NCBI GenBank assembly: GCA_964639935.1
Contig: CAZXGT010000112.1
Location: 1-7,108, forward strand
Source: CALNYS01 sp964639935
GTDB taxonomy: Bacteria > Planctomycetota > Phycisphaerae > Phycisphaerales > UBA1924
Length of the DNA: 7,108 nucleotides
Direction: 5' to 3'
Position numbers and translations under genes: made by a program. The notes below the pieces were generated by a model that saw only the letters and a program-made list of their open reading frames with translations, did no database searches and was not told where the DNA came from. Shown here one piece after another: positions 1-5,115 of this stretch. Within the stretch, counting starts at the first letter, position 1, and each line of letters starts with the position of its first letter.

Positions 1-620
1 CGGATCTGCTCGTCGGTCATCGGAGGCAGACCGCCGCGGCGGTCCTGCTCGCGCTGCAGCTCCTCGACCCGCCGCTCGAGCTCAGCCCACGCCTCGCCCG
101 ACCTGAGTCGGTTCTCGAGGATCCCGAGCTCCCGCATCGCGTCGACGTAGTTCTTGTCGAGATCGGCGCCCTCAAGCTCCATCATCACGAACGTCCGGTA
201 CTGCCCGTCCGGCTCGCGGTAGGTCTCCTTCCGAACCACGTGCGATCCGCGCAGCGTCGTGCTCGCGACGACGTTGTTGACGTCCTGGAACCGCTCGAGC
301 ACCTCAGGCTCGGCCGGCGTCTCGATCTGCTCCGTGAAGGCCCGCTGAAGCACATCCACGCGGCTCTCGATCGCCAGCGCCATCGCCTGCCGCGCCTGGT
401 TGATGGCGAAGCTCTCGCTGATCCGTGGCTTGGCTCCAACGGCCTGCGCGGTCTTGCGGATCGTCCCGTCCTCATCGCGCGGCGACGCTTCGTACCACTC
501 GGGCGAGAAGGCGCGAACGACTTCGTCACGCTCATCGACCACCCGCGGCCCGCTGTCGCAGCCGCCAAGCAAGACGGCGAGGCCCGAGAAAAGAGTGATC
601 GCAGCGGCGCGGCTGAACAT
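1..620 (-). CDS. Lipoprotein with LPP20-like domain (3' end outside window)
   Basis: The reverse strand is open from an ATG at 618-620 to the window edge, giving the first 206 residues without a stop. The start follows AAGGAG at 627-632 with a 6-nt gap. Residues 1-20 form a lipoprotein signal peptide (one Arg, a hydrophobic core, then L-G-G-C with Cys21 as the lipid-modified residue), so the product should be anchored in the envelope. Residues about 39-155 follow the LPP20-like pattern: a P-x-W-Y start, a central A-V-G-A, an Ala-rich helix with regularly spaced Ala (NQARQAMALA), and a closing strand ending YRTFVMMELE. Residues about 163-195 are charged and probably form a coiled coil. It is transcribed divergently from the lipoprotein gene at 712. 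The biochemical role is unknown. The lipoprotein call is firm; the LPP20 link rests on pattern only. Confidence 0.85.
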   Translation of the reverse strand, partial: MFSRAAAITLFSGLAVLLGGCDSGPRVVDERDEVVRAFSPEWYEASPRDEDGTIRKTAQAVGAKPRISESFAINQARQAMALAIESRVDVLQRAFTEQIETPAEPEVLERFQDVNNVVASTTLRGSHVVRKETYREPDGQYRTFVMMELEGADLDKNYVDAMRELGILENRLRSGEAWAELERRVEELQREQDRRGGLPPMTDEQI

Positions 621-626
621 CGCAAG

Positions 627-632
627 CTCCTT
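627..632 (-). promoter_or_regulatory. Ribosome binding site AAGGAG
   Basis: AAGGAG lies 6 nt upstream of the ATG at 620 on the reverse strand. It fixes the start of the leftward lipoprotein gene, and the same start gives a proper signal peptide with a lipobox. Confidence 0.75.
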
Positions 633-698
633 CTTCCCAAACGCAGCCCGTGACTCCGTTCCGGGCGACCAAACGACAGCCAAAGTCGGCTGCGCTTG

Positions 699-704
699 TA
701 AAAT
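699..704 (+). promoter_or_regulatory. Candidate -10 element (TAAAAT) for a possibly leaderless mRNA
   Basis: TAAAAT matches TATAAT at five of six positions and stands out in otherwise GC-rich DNA. It ends 7 nt before the ATG at 712, so transcription would begin at or next to the start codon. No Shine-Dalgarno sequence precedes the ATG pair at 709-714, and no clear -35 box is present. Together these fit a leaderless transcript for the lipoprotein gene. The evidence is positional only. Confidence 0.35.
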
Positions 705-711
705 ACAGATG

Positions 712-1509
712 ATGCGGAACTTCGTGAAGCGAAAATCCGTCCTTCCGCTGGCGCTCTCTTGTGTTATCGGAGCCTGCGCGAGCCGGACCTCGGCGCCCTC
801 GTGGGTCGACAACCCCTCCTCCGCCGCCGTGCCAGAAAGCTGGTGGTCGGCCGTCGGGCGAGGCGCCACCCGCGCCGAAGCCGAAGACGCGGCCCTCGTG
901 CGGCTCGCCCAGCGCATCGAGACCCGTGTCCGCGCTCGCGAGGTCTACCGGGAAGGCCAGCCGCTCGACCGCCGAGCGCTGATCGAGACCGACGCCCGCC
1001 TCCTCGGCGCCGAGATCCTCCGCACGCACCACGGCGCCGAGCACGCCGCTCTTGCCGGGTTTGACCCAACCCGGGCCGCCAGCCTTCTCGCCGGCCGCGT
1101 GAGCGACGCCCTTGCGCACGACCCGCCGAAGCTCTCGCCCAGGATCCGGTCGTGGATCGAGCAAGGCGCCGTGCTCGATCGCTCCGCCGCCGACTGGGCC
1201 GATCTGCGCACCGCATATCGCGCGGCTCTCGCCGCTCACCGTCCATCGCGACTCGAAGCGCCGAGCCTCATCGCCGCGGAGCTCCGAGCCTCCTTTGGAG
1301 CGTCGGCCACGAGCGCGAGATGGTCGGTCGCTCCGGCCGCCTCCTATGCGAGCCGCCGCCTTGCGCGGTGGACTCTCGAGGCCGTGGTCGCGGGAGAGTC
1401 CCGACGATGGCGGGGCGTTGCCGCCGGGACCGATATTGCCGCCGCGCGCCGCCGCGCCGAGCTCGACGCCGCCGGCGCCCTCCGCCGAGAGCGGGAGCTC
1501 TTCCCGTGA
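712..1509 (+). CDS. Lipoprotein with LPP20-like N-terminal region
   Basis: The product is 265 residues if started at the ATG at 712. An in-frame ATG at 709 adds one residue. The open frame extends upstream to 400, but the signal peptide sets the start: a basic n-region (RNFVKRK), a hydrophobic core, and lipobox I-G-A-C with Cys22 as the lipidation site. Residues about 30-75 match the LPP20-type pattern: P-S-W-V-D-N-P, then W-S-A-V-G-R-G, then an Ala/Glu-rich helix (EAEDAALVRLA). The C-terminal part, about 190-262, again has a strand (WTLEAVVAG) followed by an Ala/Arg-rich helix, perhaps a second related module. The stop overlaps the start of the next gene, suggesting translational coupling. 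No enzyme motif is seen. The likely role is structural or accessory in the cell envelope. Confidence 0.82.
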   Translation: MRNFVKRKSVLPLALSCVIGACASRTSAPSWVDNPSSAAVPESWWSAVGRGATRAEAEDAALVRLAQRIETRVRAREVYREGQPLDRRALIETDARLLGAEILRTHHGAEHAALAGFDPTRAASLLAGRVSDALAHDPPKLSPRIRSWIEQGAVLDRSAADWADLRTAYRAALAAHRPSRLEAPSLIAAELRASFGASATSARWSVAPAASYASRRLARWTLEAVVAGESRRWRGVAAGTDIAAARRRAELDAAGALRRERELFP

Positions 1510-1832
1510 CGGAGAACCCGACCGTGATCGCTCAGGCAGCGCCGACCGGCCGCATCATCCTGTTGATCGGCCTCGCCATCGTCGCGGTGATTCTCTTTGG
1601 ACTGATCGCACTCACGCTCCGCCGTCGACTCTTCGGAGACGCCGTCGAGCAGGGCGAAGCGTTCGACATGGAGAGTCTGCAACGCCAGCGGCGCGCCGGG
1701 CTCATCTCCGAAGAGGAGTTCAGGAGCCTTCGCCGAGCCTTGCTCGGACTCCCGCCGGAGAATCCGCCGCCCGGAGAGCCCTCATCCGATTCGTCGGAGA
1801 GCGAGTCACAGACCCGGCCGCCAGACGTTTAA
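1506..1832 (+). CDS. Small membrane protein with SHOCT-like C-terminal motif
   Basis: This encodes 108 residues from a GTG start that overlaps the preceding TGA as GTGA. GGGAG at 1493-1497 lies 8 nt upstream. An in-frame GTG at 1524 is an alternative start. Residues about 16-37 form one strongly hydrophobic membrane segment, followed by a basic stretch (LRRRL) that by the positive-inside rule puts the C-terminus in the cytoplasm. Residues about 57-80 (SLQRQRRAGLISEEEFRSLR) resemble the SHOCT short C-terminal domain: a Leu-rich helix, then G-x-I-(S/T)-x-E-E-F, then a second helix. The last 28 residues are Pro-, Ser- and Glu-rich and probably disordered. SHOCT domains are thought to support oligomerisation or binding. 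The overlap with the lipoprotein gene suggests the two products act together, but the function is unknown. Confidence 0.8.
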   Translation: MTENPTVIAQAAPTGRIILLIGLAIVAVILFGLIALTLRRRLFGDAVEQGEAFDMESLQRQRRAGLISEEEFRSLRRALLGLPPENPPPGEPSSDSSESESQTRPPDV

Positions 1833-1942
1833 AAACGGTTTTCACGCCCGTCCGCGGGTTATCAACGTGTCGCCGTTTGAAGCGGACACGCCAGTCTTTG
1901 GGGAAGCGGGATCCCCGTGGAGAACCGGGCGGATCAAGCCGA

Positions 1943-1948
1943 TAGAAT
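1943..1948 (+). promoter_or_regulatory. Weak candidate -10 element upstream of clpX
   Basis: TAGAAT matches TATAAT at five of six positions and lies 60 nt before the clpX ATG, in the 176-bp gap after the SHOCT-like gene. No convincing -35 box sits 16-18 nt upstream, so this is only a suggestion that clpX has its own promoter. I found no clear terminator in the gap, so read-through from the upstream genes is also possible. Confidence 0.25.
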
Positions 1949-2008
1949 GGTCCGCTCGGGCGATGTGCGCGCGCGAGAGAGTTGACCGGTTCCAGAAGCG
2001 AGGATGCA

Positions 2009-3367
2009 ATGGCAAAGGGACGCGAGGGCGGAGATTCACCCAAGGGACCGGGCGGCAGCGGCGGAGCCGCCGGCGGCGGAACGGGAAGCGGCTCCGGTAG
2101 CGGAGGGTTCCGCGGACGGAAGGTCACGACCTGCTCCTTCTGCGGGAAGACCTCGCGCGAAGTCGGTCCCATGGTGGAAGGCCCGAGCGATGTCTACATC
2201 TGTTCCAACTGCACCGAGCTCTGCCAGAACATCTTCAAGCAGGAACGACGGCGCGTCACGGGCGGACAGCCCCTCTTCACGAAGATTCCGGCGCCGCGCG
2301 AGATCAAGGAATTTCTCGACCAGTACATCATCGGCCAGGGGTCCGCGAAGAAGGCGCTCTCCGTGGCGGTGCACAACCATTACAAGCGGCTGACGCAGAT
2401 CGACAGCGAGGACTCCGACGTCGAGCTCGACAAGTCCAACGTCCTGCTCGTCGGTCCGACCGGCTGCGGCAAGACCCTGCTCGCCCGCACCCTCGCCCGC
2501 ATGCTCGACGTGCCCTTCGCCATCGGCGACGCCACGACCCTCACCGAGGCGGGATACGTCGGCGAGGACGTCGAGAACCTGCTGCTCAAGCTCCTCCAGA
2601 ACGCCGACTACGACATCGAGGCGGCCCAGCGAGGCATCATCTACATCGACGAGATCGACAAGATCGGCAAGACCACGCAGAACGTCTCGATCACCCGCGA
2701 TGTCTCTGGAGAAGGCGTTCAGCAGTCGCTCCTGAAGATGCTCGAGGGCACCACCGCCAACGTCCCCCCTCAGGGCGGACGCAAGCATCCCGAGCAGCAG
2801 TACATCCAGCTCGACACCACGAACATCCTCTTCATCTGCGGCGGCACCTTCGTCGGGATCGATGAGATCATCCGCCGCCGTCTCGGGAAGAAGCGCATCG
2901 GCTTCACCGTCGATACCGGCTCAGCGACGAGCGAAGCCCAGGAGACCGGCGAGGTCCTCGCCCAGGTCTCGCCCGAGGACGTGCACGAATACGGCATCAT
3001 CCCCGAGCTCTTGGGCCGCCTCCCCGTCACGGTCGCGCTTGAGCCGCTCGGACGCGAGGCGCTCGTTCAGGTGCTGACCGAGCCCAAGAACGCCATTGTC
3101 AAGCAGTATGAGCACATGTTCAGCCTCGAGGGGGCCCAGCTCGCCTTCACCGACGACGCGCTCAACGCGATCGCCGAGAGGGCCATGAAGCGCAAGACGG
3201 GCGCCCGCGCCCTCCGCGCCGTTATGGACGAGGTCATGCTCGAGCTCATGTACGACCTGCCCGATCTCGACAATGAGAACGCCCGGTACGTCATCGATCG
3301 CGACACGGTCGATGGGCACACCGACTCTCTCAAGGAACTCCGGGCCCCCGTCAAGGAATCCGCCTAG
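2009..3367 (+). CDS. clpX: ATP-dependent Clp protease ATP-binding subunit ClpX
   Basis: ClpX is the hexameric AAA+ unfoldase that recognises tagged or damaged proteins and threads them into the ClpP protease in the cytoplasm. The product has 452 residues (E. coli ClpX has 424). The ATG at 2009 follows GAGGA at 2000-2004. An in-frame TTG at 1982 would add nine residues but has no better site. Residues 1-36 are a Gly/Ser-rich tail. The C4 zinc finger uses Cys42, Cys45, Cys65 and Cys68. Walker A is GPTGCGKT (149-156), pore loop 1 is GYVG (182-185), Walker B is IYIDEID (211-217), the RKH loop is 258-260, the IGF loop that docks ClpP is 297-299, the arginine finger is probably Arg337 in LLGRLP, and sensor 2 is GAR (398-400). 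All key residues are present, so it should be active. No clpP is adjacent. Confidence 0.98.
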   Translation: MAKGREGGDSPKGPGGSGGAAGGGTGSGSGSGGFRGRKVTTCSFCGKTSREVGPMVEGPSDVYICSNCTELCQNIFKQERRRVTGGQPLFTKIPAPREIKEFLDQYIIGQGSAKKALSVAVHNHYKRLTQIDSEDSDVELDKSNVLLVGPTGCGKTLLARTLARMLDVPFAIGDATTLTEAGYVGEDVENLLLKLLQNADYDIEAAQRGIIYIDEIDKIGKTTQNVSITRDVSGEGVQQSLLKMLEGTTANVPPQGGRKHPEQQYIQLDTTNILFICGGTFVGIDEIIRRRLGKKRIGFTVDTGSATSEAQETGEVLAQVSPEDVHEYGIIPELLGRLPVTVALEPLGREALVQVLTEPKNAIVKQYEHMFSLEGAQLAFTDDALNAIAERAMKRKTGARALRAVMDEVMLELMYDLPDLDNENARYVIDRDTVDGHTDSLKELRAPVKESA

Positions 3368-3375
3368 CTCGCGGC

Positions 3376-3394
3376 GGCCGCCAGCGGCCTCTTG
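3376..3394 (+). terminator. Weak terminator-like hairpin after clpX
   Basis: GGCCG at 3376-3380 pairs with CGGCC at 3385-3389 across a CCAG loop, 8 nt past the clpX stop, and is followed by TCTTG. The stem is short but all G/C. The T-tract is poor, so termination here is likely incomplete. Confidence 0.35.
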
Positions 3395-3654
3395 TGAATC
3401 CCCATTCAACCCGCGCTCCGTCTTGGTTTGACTTCAACGGCGCCCGATTTCCCTGCGCTGACAGTCGGTGCGAGGAAATCAACACGTGCAGAGGTCTGGG
3501 GTTTCTCAGACAGAAGGCTAAAGGTCGGACGCCCCCGCCCAGCCCCTGGGATCACCCGCGGGGTTCCTTCGCGCGACACCCGCGATGAACTCGAGCAGTT
3601 CATCAAAAGGATGGCGGTCAAGAAGCCGGCGTGATCGTGCGCAACCTCTTGCAG

Positions 3655-3685
3655 AAACGCGGCTCAACAACAATGAGCCGGTTTT
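3655..3685 (+). terminator. Intrinsic terminator
   Basis: CGGCTCA at 3660-3666 pairs perfectly with TGAGCCG at 3674-3680 around a 7-nt A-rich loop, followed by GTTTTC. With G3659 bulged, AAAC at 3655-3658 can pair with GTTT at 3681-3684, lengthening the stem into the A-tract/T-tract typical of Rho-independent terminators. It points in the direction of clpX transcription but lies 288 nt past its stop, so it may end a long clpX 3' UTR or an unrecognised small transcript. Confidence 0.65.
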
Positions 3686-3764
3686 CAGCACCATTTTCCT
3701 CAGGGTGGTCTACGTTGACCGCATGAGAAATGAGCGTGGTTGAGGCAATGGGAAAATCGGGTTT

Positions 3765-3802
3765 CGGCCGGCGGACGCGTGATCGGGCGCGTCCGCCGGT
3801 TG
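3765..3802. terminator. Strong hairpin, probable bidirectional terminator
   Basis: CCGGCGGACGCG at 3768-3779 is perfectly complementary to CGCGTCCGCCGG at 3788-3799, with an 8-nt loop. Two G-T pairs and one C-G pair extend the stem to 3765-3802. It sits 17 nt beyond the stop of the minus-strand gene at 3820, as expected for that gene's terminator. On the plus strand it is followed by TTGCTTTGTG. On the minus strand the T-run comes later (GATTTTCC). A position between converging transcripts fits a two-way terminator. Confidence 0.7.
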
Positions 3803-3819
3803 CTTTGTGAACCCCGCGT

Positions 3820-5076
3820 CTAGTCATCCGCGTTGAGCGGCACGCAGCACCAGGCCGTCCGCTCGCCCACGCGAACTTCCTGCAGCAGGTCCACGCGGAA
3901 TCGGCCGTCGAGCAGGCGACGGTCGCGAGACGGCCGGTCCGTGAGAACGCGCGCCAGGATTTCCCTCAGAGGACGATCCCCAGCTGCGGCGCCGATGAGA
4001 TCAAGATTCGTTCTCGCCCATCCCTCGGCGGCCAGGAGATCGGCGGCGGACTCGGCGCCGATGCCCAGGAGATGCAGCCGGCCCTGTCCATCCGCCGCAA
4101 GTTCGATCTCGGGCGCCGCAGCGCACCGGACGCTCAGACCGTCGAGGCCGAGCCGCTCCGCGAGTGATGCGACGTCGTCCGGGGCGATCTGCTCATGGGA
4201 GTCAGGGCGTGTGACCTCAGGCGGTGATTGTGCAGGAGGGGGTGGCGGCGAAGCCGGCTCCCCCGGATCCGTTGGGCGTGACGAAGCATGCGGCGAGCAG
4301 CGGATCCGCTTGAGCACCGATCGAAAGTCCCCGTCGTAGGAGCCCCTGTACAGCGTCCGCCCCGAGCCGGCGTCGATGCGCGACGACGCGGGCAAGAAAT
4401 GAACGTCGCAACTCAGAAACGCGCGGCTCACGCGAGCCAGTTTCGCCTGCGCTTCGTGGCTCTCCGGCTCGCCGGCGCCCATCAAGCGGAGCGAGATCTC
4501 CCGTTGTCCCGACTCCACATCCTCGGGCAGCGCCTCATGGAGCCCCTTGAGGGTTCGATACGCCGCGACCACGGCAGCGTCGTCGACGCCTGAAAGAAGG
4601 CAAACCTTGTCCACACCGGCGGCGGAGGCAAGCTCGAGCTCGAACGGGGCGTCGACACGCAAGAGCCACCGGACGCCGAGATCGCTTGCGAACCCAAAGG
4701 CGTCCTCAAGCGAATCCCAACGTTCTCCGTGCGAGGTCAGGTCGCGGTTTCCAAAGAGATCGACGGACGCATGGTCGGTAGAAAGGCGGACGAGCGCTGT
4801 CGGTCGCCCGGTCTCTTCGGCGAGCGAGCGGGCGTGCTGCGCGGCCCAGGCCCCCGCCAGCACCGGCAGGTGCCCAAGAACCAACGCCTCGACTCTGGAG
4901 GCGGACGCCGTGGGCGCCGGCGATGCCCGGTTGGTTTCTTCAGGGTCCCGCTCGGTCAGACGCAGGGCCGGCGATTGACCGAGGAACAGATCGGCGAGGG
5001 CGTCGTACTCCTCATGGCCGGGCTGGGTGACCGTATCGGTGAGCGACTGGATCCCATCATCGAAAACGTGCGTCAC
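3820..5076 (-). CDS. Probable degenerate ParA/MinD-like protein (pseudo-ATPase)
   Basis: The product has 418 residues from a GTG start, 6 nt after a perfect AAGGAGG. No family can be named with certainty. Residues 1-60 are acidic and Pro/Ala-rich, probably mostly disordered, with a small D-A-L-A-D-L-F-L-G motif near 25-33. Residues about 62-258 read like a ParA/MinD/FlhG fold: a first strand (EALVLG), a long Ala-rich helix, a second strand (ALVRL), then L-L-S-G-V-D-D followed by A-A-Y-R-T-L-K where MinD-type proteins have their switch and helix, and L-R-L-M-G-A-G where they have a strand with Asn-Arg. The expected Walker A loop is replaced by GHLPVLAGAW, with no GKT, so ATP hydrolysis is unlikely. 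A proline-rich linker (about 262-298) leads to an alpha/beta C-terminal domain with R-L-H-L-L near 333-337. It lies 39 bp downstream of the ParA gene, probably in one operon. Confidence 0.8.
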   Translation of the reverse strand: MTHVFDDGIQSLTDTVTQPGHEEYDALADLFLGQSPALRLTERDPEETNRASPAPTASASRVEALVLGHLPVLAGAWAAQHARSLAEETGRPTALVRLSTDHASVDLFGNRDLTSHGERWDSLEDAFGFASDLGVRWLLRVDAPFELELASAAGVDKVCLLSGVDDAAVVAAYRTLKGLHEALPEDVESGQREISLRLMGAGEPESHEAQAKLARVSRAFLSCDVHFLPASSRIDAGSGRTLYRGSYDGDFRSVLKRIRCSPHASSRPTDPGEPASPPPPPAQSPPEVTRPDSHEQIAPDDVASLAERLGLDGLSVRCAAAPEIELAADGQGRLHLLGIGAESAADLLAAEGWARTNLDLIGAAAGDRPLREILARVLTDRPSRDRRLLDGRFRVDLLQEVRVGERTAWCCVPLNADD

Positions 5077-5082
5077 GCGGAG

Positions 5083-5089
5083 CCTCCTT
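5083..5089 (-). promoter_or_regulatory. Ribosome binding site AAGGAGG
   Basis: A full anti-16S complement, AAGGAGG, lies 6 nt before the GTG at 5076 in the short gap after the ParA-type gene. It supports the GTG start and suggests efficient translation of the second gene of the pair. Confidence 0.8.
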
Positions 5090-5115
5090 GCTCGTTGGCG
5101 TGCTCAGGGCGCCGG

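Larger units (their letters stand above)
3368..3819. other. 452-bp intergenic region with hairpins and no convincing gene
   Basis: This stretch lies between clpX and the end of the minus-strand gene at 3820. It contains three hairpins, described separately. One open frame (TTG at 3428 to TGA at 3634, 68 codons) ends 20 nt before a good terminator, and its last third (RDELEQFIKRMAVKKPA) has GC-rich third positions like real genes here. Its first half does not, it lacks a clear ribosome binding site, and I recognise no family. It could be a small or decayed gene, or part of an untranslated RNA. A pair of imperfect complementary segments (ATTTTCC at 3693-3699 and GGAAAAT at 3751-3757) could form a longer stem. 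No tRNA, rRNA or known structured RNA was recognised. Confidence 0.5.

Noticed and set aside
185..640. Open frame on the minus strand with an Arg/Ser-rich translation overlapping the first lipoprotein
   Set aside because: Its composition is that of an out-of-frame read. The overlapping frame starting at 620 has a Shine-Dalgarno, signal peptide and lipobox.
400..708. Upstream extension of the rightward lipoprotein frame
   Set aside because: It would bury the signal peptide inside the protein and run through the oppositely oriented lipoprotein gene. The ATG at 709/712 directly precedes a proper n-region and lipobox.
1826..1842. Overlapping small inverted repeats (CGTTTAAAAACG, AAAACGGTTTT) at the end of the SHOCT-like gene
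   Set aside because: The arms are too short and the loops too tight for a stable terminator. They could be an operator but nothing supports it.
1859..1867. DnaA-box-like TTATCAACG upstream of clpX
   Set aside because: It differs from TTATNCACA at several positions, occurs only once, and there is no AT-rich unwinding region or dnaA/dnaN context. It is not an origin.
1908..1915. GGGATCCC palindrome in the clpX upstream gap
   Set aside because: A single 8-bp palindrome is expected by chance in GC-rich DNA, and it has no T-tract or repeat partner.
2036..2788. Long open frame antisense to clpX (about 250 codons), with others antisense to 5116-6552
   Set aside because: High GC makes stops rare in shadow frames. 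The sense frames carry full ClpX and ParA motifs, and the antisense translations show no recognisable domain or start signal.
3586..3741. Short ATG frame of about 51 codons running through the terminator after clpX
   Set aside because: It crosses the intrinsic terminator, begins with a Ser run and Arg-rich stretch typical of random frames, and has no clear ribosome binding site.
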